From: Sphingobacteriales bacterium 44-61
GTDB lineage: Bacteria > Bacteroidota > Bacteroidia > Chitinophagales > Chitinophagaceae
Direction of reading: 5' to 3'
Assembly: GCA_001898405.1 (NCBI GenBank)
Contig: MKTW01000010.1
Span: forward strand, 480,405-544,404
DNA length: 64,000 nt
Below, in pieces: positions 24,231 through 33,421 of this stretch. Every line of letters starts with the position of its first letter. The stretch's first letter is position 1. Made by a program: the position numbers and the translations under genes. The notes beneath the pieces were generated by a model. That model saw only the letters and a list, made by a program, of their open reading frames with translations, did not search any database and was not told the origin of the DNA.

Positions 24231-26597
24231 ATGATCCGCAACTATTTTATTACGGCCTGGCGCAACCTTCTTCGTAACAAAGTTTTTTCGCTTATCAATC
24301 TTTCCGGCCTGGCCCTCGGCCTGACCTGCAGTCTGCTTATCATGCTATGGATAAAAGATGAGCGGAGGGTGGATGGTTTTCATGCCAATGGTCAGCAACT
24401 CTTCAATGTGTATGAAAGAGAATACGCGGAAGGGGAAGTCGGCGCCACTTATGCCACCCCGGCCTTACTGGCTGAAGAAATGAAAAAGATATTGCCTGAA
24501 GTGGAATATGCGAGCAGCTATTTTTTAGATCAGAATATATTCCGGGTTGGTGACAAAATATTCAAACAACAAGGTGCATGGGTGAGCAATGATTTTTTGG
24601 AAATGTTCAGCTTCCCTTTGCTGCAAGGCAATATCAATAATGTGTTGCAGGACCCGGCGAATATTGCTATTTCCAGGAAAATGGCTGTTTTACTGTTTGG
24701 TTCGCCGGCAAAGGCGATTGGCAAAACAGTGCAATACAGCAACAAAGAAAACCTGGTCGTTACAGCGGTCTTCAATGATATACCGGCTAATTCTTCCCTG
24801 CAGTTTGATTATCTGCACAACTGGCAACAATTCCTCCATTTACATCCTGCAGAGGCTAAATGGAGCGGCCAGATAGCGCAAACATTTATTCAATTAAGAA
24901 AAAACGCCAATGCTGCATTATTCGGACCCTCTATTACAAAATTCCTGGATAAATATTATACCACACAAGGGCCAGGACTCCGGAAAGAACTCGGCATTCA
25001 GCGTTTTGATGAACGTTATCTCCGTTCAAAATTCAGCAATGGAGTGCCAACAGAAGGCCGCATCGAATATGTGAAACTCTTCAGCCTGGTAGCGATATTC
25101 ATCTTGCTGATTGCGTGTATCAATTTTATGAACCTGTCAACTGTCCGCGCGGCTAAACGTACCAGGGAGATCGGTGTACGTAAAGTAGTAGGGGCTGAGC
25201 GGGGAACATTGATCCTGCAGTTCATCGGTGAGGCCATGTTGCTCGTATTCTTTTCGATTATACTGTCGCTGGTACTGGTACAAATGCTGTTGCCATTATT
25301 CAATCATATCACGGGTAAACAAATCGCATTGCCTGTTGCCCAGCCGGTATTTTGGTTGCAATTAATCGGGCTTGGATTGATCACCGGGTTTATCGCCGGC
25401 AGTTATCCTGCCCTTGTATTGTCCTCACTCCGCCCTGTAAAAGCATTGAAAGGTGTACTGCGTTTCAGTAATAGCTCGGTAAATTTCCGGAAAGGACTGG
25501 TCGTTTTCCAGTTTGTATTATCCATTTTACTGATCACCGGTACGATCGTTATTTCCAAACAAGTAAATTTTTTACAAACCCGCAACCTGGGTTATACAAA
25601 AGAGAACCTGGTTACCATTCCGATCGAGGGCGATCTTGACAGGCAATATGCAGTATTAAAACAAAAAGCCTTACAGCAGTCCGGGATTAAATCCATGTCG
25701 CTGATGACGGGATCGCCGACCGGCATCGGCAATTACCAGGACAGTATTATCTGGGAAGGAAAGGACCCCTTATACCGCCCCACGATGGCCGTTGTTTCGG
25801 TAGGATATGATTTTATTAAAACAATGGGCATACAATTGTTGCAGGGCCGTGATTTTTCCCCGGCTTATGGAGATAAGGAAAACAGCTTCCTGGTAAATGA
25901 AACAGCCGCACAACGTTTCGGTTTTAAAAGCCCGCTTGGACAAACCTTGCGGCTGGAAGGAGGGGAGCAGGGGCCGATCGTTGGAGTAGTAAAAGACTTT
26001 CACCTGTCTTCACTGCACGACCAGGTAGAACCTCTGATCATTAACCTGAGCGAAAAAGGATGGGGAACGATCGTTGTGAGAACAGAAGCGGGTAAAACAC
26101 AGCAGGCTTTAACCTTATTGGGGAGTTTATGCAAAAAATTAAACCCTGCTTTTCCATTTACGTACCATTTTGCTGATAAAGAATATGAAGCTTTGTATAA
26201 AAGCGAACAGATGATCGGTACTTTAAGCAAAGCCTTTGCTTTTCTGGCGATCTTAATTTCGTGCCTGGGTTTGTTAGGGCTTGCTATGTTTACAGCTTCG
26301 CAAAGGACTAAAGAGATCGGTATCCGGAAAGTGTTGGGAGCAAGCGTTGCAAGAGTGTTTGTGTTGCTGTCTGGTGAATTCCTGAAACTGGTACTGGTGG
26401 CTTTTGTGATTGCTGTGCCTTTCTCGTGGTGGCTGGTGCATCAATGGCTGGATAATTATGCTTACCGCACTGAATTATCCTGGTGGATATTTGCAGCGGC
26501 AGGGATCGTGGCTTTGTTGATTGCTCTACTGACGGTGAGTGCACAGGCGATCAAAGCAGCAACGGCAAATCCAGTGAAGAGTTTGAAGACGGAGTAG
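24231..26597 (+). CDS. MacB/FtsX-type ABC transporter permease
   Basis: The 788-residue protein has the double-permease layout of the Bacteroidota family: an N-terminal membrane helix (about 20-40, FSLINLSGLALGLTCSLLIML), a large periplasmic domain, and three helices of an FtsX core (about 285-310, 335-360, 375-400). A second helix (about 420-440), a second periplasmic domain, and a last FtsX core with the RTKEIGIRKVLGAS motif near 695-710 complete it. The matching motif TREIGVRKVVGAE lies near 312. It needs a separate ATPase, which is not adjacent. Such permeases move peptides or lipids or act in signal sensing; the substrate is not known. Confidence 0.9.
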   Translation: MIRNYFITAWRNLLRNKVFSLINLSGLALGLTCSLLIMLWIKDERRVDGFHANGQQLFNVYEREYAEGEVGATYATPALLAEEMKKILPEVEYASSYFLDQNIFRVGDKIFKQQGAWVSNDFLEMFSFPLLQGNINNVLQDPANIAISRKMAVLLFGSPAKAIGKTVQYSNKENLVVTAVFNDIPANSSLQFDYLHNWQQFLHLHPAEAKWSGQIAQTFIQLRKNANAALFGPSITKFLDKYYTTQGPGLRKELGIQRFDERYLRSKFSNGVPTEGRIEYVKLFSLVAIFILLIACINFMNLSTVRAAKRTREIGVRKVVGAERGTLILQFIGEAMLLVFFSIILSLVLVQMLLPLFNHITGKQIALPVAQPVFWLQLIGLGLITGFIAGSYPALVLSSLRPVKALKGVLRFSNSSVNFRKGLVVFQFVLSILLITGTIVISKQVNFLQTRNLGYTKENLVTIPIEGDLDRQYAVLKQKALQQSGIKSMSLMTGSPTGIGNYQDSIIWEGKDPLYRPTMAVVSVGYDFIKTMGIQLLQGRDFSPAYGDKENSFLVNETAAQRFGFKSPLGQTLRLEGGEQGPIVGVVKDFHLSSLHDQVEPLIINLSEKGWGTIVVRTEAGKTQQALTLLGSLCKKLNPAFPFTYHFADKEYEALYKSEQMIGTLSKAFAFLAILISCLGLLGLAMFTASQRTKEIGIRKVLGASVARVFVLLSGEFLKLVLVAFVIAVPFSWWLVHQWLDNYAYRTELSWWIFAAAGIVALLIALLTVSAQAIKAATANPVKSLKTE

Positions 26598-26623
26598 GTT
26601 TATGATGGGCAAAGGGGTGAGGC

Positions 26624-27187
26624 TCATTTTTTGTATCCGATTCTTTCCCGGCTTTCCCATTCCTGTTGGCTAATTGTTTTGTTTAGCATATTTTCTAAGG
26701 TATCATATATCTGCTTGAGTTGAACATCATGTTCGCCAAGCCGTTCCCGTATTTCTTTAAGCTGTTCTTTCAGAGAGAGATTTTGCGCTACAAATCGCCT
26801 GATCTCAACGAATGCCCTCATAATAGAAATGTTCATTTTAATGGCCTTGGGAGAATGAAGCACGCCGCTTAGCATAGCTACACCCTGTTCGGTAAAAGCA
26901 TAAGGCAATAATCCCTTGTTTCGGTGCTTTTGTGAACCGGTCACAATTTGTGACCGGTTCACAAAAGGCTGATCAGTGCGATCTATAAGTCTATTTTGTA
27001 CAATCTGCCATTCCTGTTCTGAAAGCTGAAAAAGAAAGTCTTCCGGAAACCGGTCTTTATTTCTTCTTACTGCCTGGTTGAACGCCTTGGTAGTGGTATC
27101 ATACAGCACTGCCAAATCAAAGTCAAGCATTACCCTTTCGCCTCTTATTTCGTGTATCTTGTCTTGTATCTTTTCTTCACTAGGCAT
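26624..27187 (-). CDS. ORF6N-domain protein
   Basis: The 187-residue protein has the ORF6N DNA-binding domain (IHEIRGERVMLDFDLAVLYDTTTKAFNQ and RNKDRFPEDFLFQLSEQEW, then LPYAFTEQGVAMLSGVL) and a C-terminal coiled-coil-like helix (LKEQLKEIRERLGEHDVQLKQIYDTL). ORF6N proteins occur in phages and mobile elements and probably act as DNA-binding regulators. A perfect DNA palindrome (26927-26967) encodes the variable linker between the domain halves. It is a single gene pointing toward the ABC permease. Confidence 0.85.
   Translation of the reverse strand: MPSEEKIQDKIHEIRGERVMLDFDLAVLYDTTTKAFNQAVRRNKDRFPEDFLFQLSEQEWQIVQNRLIDRTDQPFVNRSQIVTGSQKHRNKGLLPYAFTEQGVAMLSGVLHSPKAIKMNISIMRAFVEIRRFVAQNLSLKEQLKEIRERLGEHDVQLKQIYDTLENMLNKTISQQEWESRERIGYKK
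26927..26967. repeat. 41-bp perfect palindrome inside the ORF6N gene
   Basis: The left arm CTTTTGTGAACCGGTCACAA (26927-26946) and its exact complement (26948-26967) flank a single T. The stem is 20 bp. It lies in frame in the linker of the ORF6N protein, so it is translated. It recalls the two palindromes in the YhcG-like gene: all three carry TTGTG near an end and its complement, and all keep the frame. Confidence 0.9.
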
Positions 27188-27329
27188 CTTAATATGTTTC
27201 CGGCAAATCTATCAGAAGCTAAGGACGAGAGTAGGTGAAAAAAACAACAATCAGGTGTGAAAAAACAAAAAGATAAGGGAAAATATAACCCAATATTGGA
27301 GTGAGTAACTATCTGATAAAAAAGCAAGG

Positions 27330-27620
27330 TCAGTTCGGCTGAACTGCCGGCAATCTGTAATGCTGGCCATCCCAGACAAATAATTCATCGATCTCGTACT
27401 GCCAGAATTTATAAATGGGGGATTTCTTCAGCAACTTTTCAACTTCTTCACGGTTAGCTGCATTCAACGTGATCCACACGCGCTGGGTTTCCATACTCAC
27501 TATGTACTGATCAATAATGTCCTTGTTGATAAGGAAATTAATGTAGGTACGGTGAGGCGGGATCAGGTCGGTGAAATCGTCCTTCATTTCAAATTGTATC
27601 GTTACCTGGTACTTCTTCAT
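27330..27620 (-). CDS. Small hypothetical protein, possible alpha/beta-barrel fold
   Basis: The 96-residue protein has the pattern of small dimeric alpha/beta-barrel proteins of the YciI or muconolactone-isomerase type: a first strand KYQVTIQFEM, a helix with HRTYINFLINKD, a second strand QRVWITLNA, a helix EEVEKLLKKSPI and a final strand YEIDELF. I do not recognise a specific family and no catalytic residue stands out. It is a single gene; 27188-27329 and 27621-27757 on either side hold nothing recognised apart from the tRNA leader. Confidence 0.6.
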   Translation of the reverse strand: MKKYQVTIQFEMKDDFTDLIPPHRTYINFLINKDIIDQYIVSMETQRVWITLNAANREEVEKLLKKSPIYKFWQYEIDELFVWDGQHYRLPAVQPN

Positions 27621-27757
27621 ATCATTTACTCTATTACAAAGACAAACAGTAGGCCTGAAAGTTGCACGGCAAAAAAATAAAATACTACCGTACTATAAAG
27701 ATAAAAAGCCCTTAATTTTACCGCTCTGCTCCGGTGGTTTTTCTTTTAAAAATTAAC

Positions 27758-27835
27758 GGGACGTTAGCTCAGTTGGTTTAGAGCACTACTTTGACAGAGT
27801 AGGGGTCACTGGTTCGAGTCCAGTACGTCCCACCA
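27758..27835 (+). tRNA. tRNA-Val(GAC)
   Basis: The 78-base cloverleaf starts GGGACGT and ends ACGTCCC plus ACCA, so CCA is encoded. The D arm has TTAGCTCAGTTGGTTTAGAGC, the anticodon stem is CTACT/AGTAG with loop TTGACAG (anticodon GAC at 27793-27795), and the T arm is ACTGG/CCAGT with TTCGAGT. The anticodon reads GUC/GUU valine codons, a different isoacceptor from the tRNA-Val(TAC) used by the mobile element. Confidence 0.93.
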
Positions 27836-27939
27836 CTTTTATATGGCTGAAACCTCTTTCATGAACAGGCTTTGAGGGAGGGATGAACATCCCAAATCGG
27901 CTCTATCGTGGGCGATAGAGGTTAGTCTATCACACCCGG

Positions 27940-28190
27940 TCTTTTTTGTCCCTCGTTATTTTAGGGGAGCACCTGATAAAATGCCCAATCCACAATATCT
28001 GCCATCGGTTTTAGGGGGAATAGTTAATTAAAACATCCAATCCGCCATAGCTGCTTTTCTTTGCGTCCCTCGGCTTTAGTAAGGGGGCTTGAAAGCGTTC
28101 AATCCATCACGCTTGACCTTCTTGATGTTCCCCGGTTTTAGTGAGAATGCCTGGTTAAAGCGTCCAGTCCACTACATGGTTCACCCATTC
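27940..28190. repeat. Decayed tandem copies of the 3' end of mtaB
   Basis: Four blocks of about 60 bp follow each other, starting near 27940, 28005, 28065 and 28125. Each runs from a CTCGG/TTTTAG part with a G-rich patch to a part like TTAAAGCGTCCAATCCAC. The last block is the 3' end of mtaB itself, where TTAAAGCGTCCAGTCCAC is the complement of its final codons (VDWTL and stop). The other three have diverged at many positions. This explains the gene-free stretch between the tRNA and mtaB. Confidence 0.6.
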
Positions 28191-29447
28191 TTCCCGGTAA
28201 GGAGTTGTCACCCGAACATAATTATCTGTGTAACCTTCGATCATTCCGGCTTTATCATGCTTTTCAAACAATACTTTGCGTGTTTGACCGGCATGCAGCC
28301 CGGTGAAGTACTGCATTTTCATGTAGGAAAGGTTGCGCAAAGTCTTATTGCGTTCGTGGCGTGTATGCATCGGCACCACCGGACCGAGCGTAAGCGCATG
28401 GGTATTATCCCTTTCGGAATAAGTGAATACGTGGAGATAAGAGATATCGAGGGAATGTAAAAAGTCGAATGTTTCTTTAAAAGCCTCATCGGTTTCGCCA
28501 GGAAAACCAACGATTACATCCACGCCGATAGCACAATGGGGCATCAGCGCCTTGATCAATTTTACCCTCTCGGCATATAATTCCCTTTTATACCGGCGGC
28601 GCATCATTCCCAGCACTTTATTGCTGCCGCTTTGCAGAGGGATATGAAAATGCGGCATGAACTTATCACTGTTGGCCACAAAATCAATGATCTCGTTAGT
28701 CAGCAGGTTGGGTTCAATAGAAGAAATGCGATAACGGCTGATACCTTCGACTTTGTCCAATTCCTTTATCAGTTCGAAAAAATTCTCTTCCCGTTGGCTA
28801 ATGCCGATCACAGAGCCGGCTCCGTCCGGACCTTTTCCAAAATCGCCCAGGTTGATGCCGGTAAGCACGATTTCTTTAGCACCATTGGCTGCCAGTTCTT
28901 CGGCACTTTTGATCACATTGGCAATGGTATCACTGCGACTTTTGCCGCGAGCCATGGGAATAGTACAAAAAGAACAGTTATAATCGCAGCCGTCCTGCAC
29001 TTTGAGGAAAGTGCGGGTGCGGTCGTTCAGGGAATAGGAAGAATGGAAACCGGTCACATCTTCAATGTCGCAAGAGCAGATCTTGGCGGAATCGCCCTTG
29101 GCCAGTTCGCGGATATGCTGTGCTATATTAAACTTTTCGGCAGCACCGAGTACAAGGTCTACACCGGGGATCTCAGCAATTTCTTTGGGCTTCAGTTGGG
29201 CATAACAGCCGGTGATCACTACCAGGCTTTCAGGCGCCTTCCGTTGAATGCGGCGGACCAATTGACGGCATTCTTTATCAGCATTTTCCGTTACAGAGCA
29301 GGTATTGATCACGTATACGTCGGCCTGTTCCTCAAATTCCTTTTTCTCAAATCCTTCCTGCTCAAGTAGTCGCGAGAGGGAAGAGGTTTCCGAAAAATTG
29401 AGTTTGCACCCAAGGGTGTGAAATGCTACTGATTTGGCGACGGTCAT
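28155..29447 (-). CDS. mtaB: tRNA t6A37 methylthiotransferase MtaB
   Basis: The 430-residue protein has the three methylthiotransferase domains: N-terminal UPF0004 (FHTLGCKLNFSETS near 9-22, INTCSVTENADKEC near 47-60, TGCYAQLKP near 79-87, providing the three cluster Cys), a radical SAM domain with CDYNCSFCTIP near 153, and a short C-terminal TRAM region. It converts t6A at tRNA position 37 to ms2t6A. Length and motif spacing fit MtaB rather than MiaB (no extended N-terminus) or RimO. The gene is single; upstream lies a 182-bp region before the divergent DUF4258 gene. Confidence 0.93.
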   Translation of the reverse strand: MTVAKSVAFHTLGCKLNFSETSSLSRLLEQEGFEKKEFEEQADVYVINTCSVTENADKECRQLVRRIQRKAPESLVVITGCYAQLKPKEIAEIPGVDLVLGAAEKFNIAQHIRELAKGDSAKICSCDIEDVTGFHSSYSLNDRTRTFLKVQDGCDYNCSFCTIPMARGKSRSDTIANVIKSAEELAANGAKEIVLTGINLGDFGKGPDGAGSVIGISQREENFFELIKELDKVEGISRYRISSIEPNLLTNEIIDFVANSDKFMPHFHIPLQSGSNKVLGMMRRRYKRELYAERVKLIKALMPHCAIGVDVIVGFPGETDEAFKETFDFLHSLDISYLHVFTYSERDNTHALTLGPVVPMHTRHERNKTLRNLSYMKMQYFTGLHAGQTRKVLFEKHDKAGMIEGYTDNYVRVTTPYREEWVNHVVDWTL

Positions 29448-29629
29448 AAGGGGGCAAAGGTAAGTAATTGAGCTGGGAGTCGGCCCTGGGCCAGGAGTAC
29501 TGAATGGCTGTTTATTTTATTCACAAATTTACTTTGTTCTGGCGCAAGAGCAGATTAAAGCATACGGATCATTAACCAATCGGTTGCCCCGGGTCTCTTA
29601 CAACAAAATCCCTATTTTTAGCCAAATGT

Positions 29630-30103
29630 TTGAATGTGAATAAGAAGTGGCTACCATTTGTATTGATTATTGTCCTGGCAGTGGTATTGTTTTTTGTAAG
29701 GAGGGCGCAAAACAAGAATGTGCCAGAGCCGGAACGCAAAAAAGACCGGCAAACAACCACCGATCCTGCTTCTTCGCCCGACCGTAACCGCGGTTTTGAC
29801 CGGCGCATTTCCTATATCGAATACACACAGCACGCGAAGTGCCGGATGGAATGCAGGAAAATCTCACAGGCTGAAGTGGAACAGATCATGAAAGAAGGGA
29901 AGATCAACTACAAAAAATCGGATATGCAGGACAGGCCATGTCCCACTTATGCACTGGAAGGTATCACCAGGGACAATCAGCGGGTAAGGATCGTATTTGC
30001 ACAATGCGATCTGAAAACCAAAGTGGTTACCTGCATTGACCTGGACACAGACTGGGAATGCCACTGCCCCGGAGATGATGATAAATACAAAAACAAGCGT
30101 TGA
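29630..30103 (+). CDS. Membrane-anchored DUF4258 protein
   Basis: The 157-residue protein has an N-terminal membrane anchor (LPFVLIIVLAVVLFF), a charged linker, and a DUF4258 domain (YTQHAKCRMECRKISQAEVEQIMKEG, then RVRIVFAQCDLKTKVVTCIDLD). DUF4258 proteins resemble the RelE/BrnT-like toxin fold, but here the domain is exported and no antitoxin is adjacent, so a toxin role is doubtful. The stop TGA overlaps the start of plsC by one base, so both are translated together. Confidence 0.8.
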   Translation: MNVNKKWLPFVLIIVLAVVLFFVRRAQNKNVPEPERKKDRQTTTDPASSPDRNRGFDRRISYIEYTQHAKCRMECRKISQAEVEQIMKEGKINYKKSDMQDRPCPTYALEGITRDNQRVRIVFAQCDLKTKVVTCIDLDTDWECHCPGDDDKYKNKR

Positions 30104-30861
30104 TGAAACCACTGGTTTGGGTTTATTCCCTGTATGCGATCGTGGTTTTCCTGGTGATCATGTTGTTGATTTTTCCGTTTGTAGTGATCGCAAGTTTTTT
30201 TGGCCGGATAAAAGGGGGGAATATGATCCTCCGGCTTTGCCGTTTATGGGCGGATAGCTGGTTTCCGCTGATCGGCATTTATCACAAGCGTATCTACGAA
30301 TCACCACACGATAGAACCAGGCCTTATATTTTTGTAACCAATCATATCTCTTATCTTGACTCTGCCGTACTGGTGAAAGCTTATCGCCAGCCCCTGCGGC
30401 CATTAGGAAAAGTGGAAATGGCTAAAGTGCCGGTTTTCGGCTTTATTTATAAGAATGCGATCGTGACGGTCGACCGGAGCAATATCATTGACCGTGCTTC
30501 CAGTATCCGCGTACTGCGCTCTATTCTTTCCAGGGGAATATCCGTACTGGTATTCCCGGAAGGGACTTTTAACACCACTCATCAGCCGTTAAAAGATTTT
30601 TATGATGGTGCTTTCCGCCTGGCGATTGAAACGCAAACACCGGTCAAACCGGTCCTTTTCCTGGATACCTATAGCCGGATGCCCTATACAGGATTGCTGA
30701 CCATGACGCCTGGCCAAAGCCGGATCGTTTATATGGAGGAAGTTCCGGTAAAAGGATTGGTCATGGCCGATCTGCCGGCGTTAAAAGAGCGGGTTTACAC
30801 GTTGATGGAACAGAAACTTATCGGGTATAAAGCAGCCTGGATAACCCCAAAGAATAACTAA
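30103..30861 (+). CDS. plsC: 1-acyl-sn-glycerol-3-phosphate acyltransferase
   Basis: The protein (about 252 residues) has an N-terminal membrane helix (VWVYSLYAIVVFLVIMLLIF), the catalytic H-x4-D motif in TNHISYLDSA, and the acceptor-binding motif FPEGTFN. It acylates lysophosphatidic acid in phospholipid synthesis. I chose ATG 30103, which overlaps the upstream stop (ATGA), over the TTG three bases earlier. It is the second gene of a probable operon DUF4258-plsC-priA-murB. Confidence 0.9.
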   Translation: MKPLVWVYSLYAIVVFLVIMLLIFPFVVIASFFGRIKGGNMILRLCRLWADSWFPLIGIYHKRIYESPHDRTRPYIFVTNHISYLDSAVLVKAYRQPLRPLGKVEMAKVPVFGFIYKNAIVTVDRSNIIDRASSIRVLRSILSRGISVLVFPEGTFNTTHQPLKDFYDGAFRLAIETQTPVKPVLFLDTYSRMPYTGLLTMTPGQSRIVYMEEVPVKGLVMADLPALKERVYTLMEQKLIGYKAAWITPKNN

Positions 30862-30887
30862 ATTTGCTGTTTGCTTCAGCAAGCCTA

Positions 30888-33404
30888 ATGGAAGAACAAT
30901 TCAGCCTGGGACATATTAAAACGGAAACGATATCCTTCTACGCAGATATCATCATTCCCCTTGCCCTGCCACGGACTTTTACTTGGTCGGTACCCCTGCA
31001 TCTGGAAGACAAAGTGAAACCTGGCTCCAGGGTGGAAGTGAACCTGGGTAAGAATAAAAAATATGCCGGCGTAGTGAAACGCCTCCACCAGGAAAAACCT
31101 GACTGGGGCGATCCCAAAGAAATATTGAACGTGCTGGATGCCGAACCGGTCGTGTATGAACAGCAATTGAAACTATGGGAATGGGTCGCTTCCTATTATA
31201 TGTGCACCGAAGGTGAAGTGATGGCTGCAGCTTTACCGGCCCATTTCAAACTTTCCAGCGAAACCATTTTGGTATATAATGAAGAATATGGAGACGATTT
31301 TTCTGCATTGGACTCCGATGAATTCATGGTTGGCGAAGCACTGCTGCTAAAAAAAGAATTAAAGTTGCCGGAGGTACAACAGCTACTGGAATCATCGCAT
31401 GTATACCCGGTGATCAACCGGCTGATCCAGAAAAAAGTCTGCTTTGTTTGGGAAGCATTGAAGCAGGCCTATACTGCCAGGAAAGAAACCTATGTAGTGC
31501 TCAACCCACAATATGATAATGAAGATGAACTGGCAAAATTGCTGAATGAAGACAAACGCCTTCAAAGAGCCGAAAAGCAAATGGAACTATTGCTCGGTTA
31601 CCTGCACCTGATGAAAACCAGCGGTGAAGTTACCAAAGCTGAACTGCTGAAAAAATCCGGTGCTTCCGATGCACAACTGAAAGGGCTGGTAGATAAAAAG
31701 ATACTGTGGCTGGAAAAAAGGGTGGTAGACAGGCTTCCCTTGCTTGCAAAAGATATCCGGATAGACTTTGAATTGACCCCGGCGCAGGAAACCGCCCTGT
31801 CGGTTATCAAAGAATCTTTCAACAACAAACCCGTTTGCCTTTTGCATGGGGTTACTTCCAGCGGTAAAACACAGATCTATATCAAACTGATTGAAGAGTA
31901 TATCCGTAAAGGAAAGCAGGTATTATACATGCTGCCGGAGATAGCGCTTACCTCGCAGATCATCCGGCGTTTGCAAAAACATTTCGGCGGGTATATAGGT
32001 ATTTACCATTCCAAATTTTCACAGAATGAAAGAGTGGAGATCTGGAATAAAATAAAAAGTGGAGAGATGAAAGTAGTGCTTGGCGCCCGCTCTGCTATCT
32101 TTCTTCCTTATGCTGAACTGGGATTGGTGATCTGTGATGAAGAGCATGATACATCCTATAAGCAGCAAGATCCTGCCCCCCGATATAATGGCCGTGACTC
32201 TGCCATATACCTCGCTTCTTTATTTCACCAGGGGCCGGGTAAAACTAGTGCAAGGGTGTTATTGGGCAGTGCTACTCCTTCTTTGGAAACATACCACAAT
32301 GCCATCAGGGGTAAATATGGTTTGGCTGAATTAATGCAGCGTTTTGGCGAAGTGGAACTGCCGCCGATCCAGATCATCGACACCAAAACCATCCGTCAAA
32401 AAGATAATTCCAAGATCATGTTGTCGCCTCAACTTGTTGCAGCTATACAGGAGGTGCTCGACCGGCAACAGCAGGTGATCCTTTTTCAGAACCGCCGCGG
32501 CTATACGCCCTACCAGGTTTGCCAGGTTTGCGGATGGATACCACAGTGCAAATACTGTGACGTATCACTTACCTTTCACAAGCTTTCCAATAAATTGGTT
32601 TGCCATTATTGCGGCACTAATTATCCACCTTTACATACTTGCGCTGCTTGCGGCAATCATCAGTTTGTGCAACGGAATTTCGGGACAGAAAGAATTGAAG
32701 AGATGTTGCAGGAAACATTTCCTCAATACAAGGTCGCGCGCATGGATATTGACACAGTGCGTGGCAAGAATGCTCATGACGTGTTGATACAACAGTTTGA
32801 ACAACGCCGTATCGATATACTGGTAGGCACACAAATGGTCGTGAAAGGGCTTGACTTTGAAAACGTGGACCTGGTGGGCATACTGGATGCAGACGGCTTA
32901 TTACATTTTGCAGATTTCAGAGTGAACGAGCGGGCTTTTCAATTAATGGAACAGGTGAGTGGCCGGGCTGGAAGAAAGCAATCTACCAGCAGCGTGCTGA
33001 TACAAACATCGCAACCGCAACATCCCGTTTTGTTGTATGTGAAGCAGCATGACTATAAAAAGATGTTTACCGACGAACTGGCCAAGCGCAAACATTTTTT
33101 TTACCCTCCATTCTCCCGCATCATTCAATTAACCTTCCGCCATAAAATGAAAGCTGTGCTGGAAGCGGCCGCACATCAATTTGCCAATTCATTAAAGAGC
33201 CGGTATGGCGATTACCTGGTTGGCCCTGCCGAACCTGTTGTTGCCCGGGTGCGCAATCAATACCTGATGGAATTATTGATCAAACTGCCAAAGGATAATC
33301 AAACAATTCTGAATTGCAAGAGGGACGTACAGGAGCAGGTGGCTTTGATGCACCAGGATAAACGGTTTAAGAGTGTGATTGTAGTACCGGATGTAGACAA
33401 TTAA
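30888..33404 (+). CDS. priA: Primosomal protein N' (replication restart helicase PriA)
   Basis: The 838-residue protein has the PriA 3' DNA-binding domain at the N-terminus (ADIIIPLALPRTFTWSVP), a helicase core with Walker A HGVTSSGKTQ, DEEH motif (VICDEEHDTSY), and two C4 zinc motifs inserted in the helicase (CQVCGWIPQCKYCD, then CHYCGTNYPPLHTCAACG). The C-terminal helicase motifs include QMVVKGLDFENVDLVGILDAD and QVSGRAGR. It restarts stalled replication forks. ATG 30888 is preferred over the upstream TTG. It lies 26 bp after plsC. Confidence 0.93.
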   Translation: MEEQFSLGHIKTETISFYADIIIPLALPRTFTWSVPLHLEDKVKPGSRVEVNLGKNKKYAGVVKRLHQEKPDWGDPKEILNVLDAEPVVYEQQLKLWEWVASYYMCTEGEVMAAALPAHFKLSSETILVYNEEYGDDFSALDSDEFMVGEALLLKKELKLPEVQQLLESSHVYPVINRLIQKKVCFVWEALKQAYTARKETYVVLNPQYDNEDELAKLLNEDKRLQRAEKQMELLLGYLHLMKTSGEVTKAELLKKSGASDAQLKGLVDKKILWLEKRVVDRLPLLAKDIRIDFELTPAQETALSVIKESFNNKPVCLLHGVTSSGKTQIYIKLIEEYIRKGKQVLYMLPEIALTSQIIRRLQKHFGGYIGIYHSKFSQNERVEIWNKIKSGEMKVVLGARSAIFLPYAELGLVICDEEHDTSYKQQDPAPRYNGRDSAIYLASLFHQGPGKTSARVLLGSATPSLETYHNAIRGKYGLAELMQRFGEVELPPIQIIDTKTIRQKDNSKIMLSPQLVAAIQEVLDRQQQVILFQNRRGYTPYQVCQVCGWIPQCKYCDVSLTFHKLSNKLVCHYCGTNYPPLHTCAACGNHQFVQRNFGTERIEEMLQETFPQYKVARMDIDTVRGKNAHDVLIQQFEQRRIDILVGTQMVVKGLDFENVDLVGILDADGLLHFADFRVNERAFQLMEQVSGRAGRKQSTSSVLIQTSQPQHPVLLYVKQHDYKKMFTDELAKRKHFFYPPFSRIIQLTFRHKMKAVLEAAAHQFANSLKSRYGDYLVGPAEPVVARVRNQYLMELLIKLPKDNQTILNCKRDVQEQVALMHQDKRFKSVIVVPDVDN

Positions 33405-33421
33405 AGTATATTGCCGGATAT

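Noticed and set aside
27940-28190. CRISPR-like array after the tRNA
   Set aside because: The repeated blocks are about 60 bp, strongly diverged, and derive from the mtaB 3' end; there are no unique spacers between conserved repeats.
28632-29369. 245-codon open frame on the + strand opposite mtaB
   Set aside because: It is the antisense shadow of a clear mtaB gene; its protein has no recognisable motif and skewed composition.
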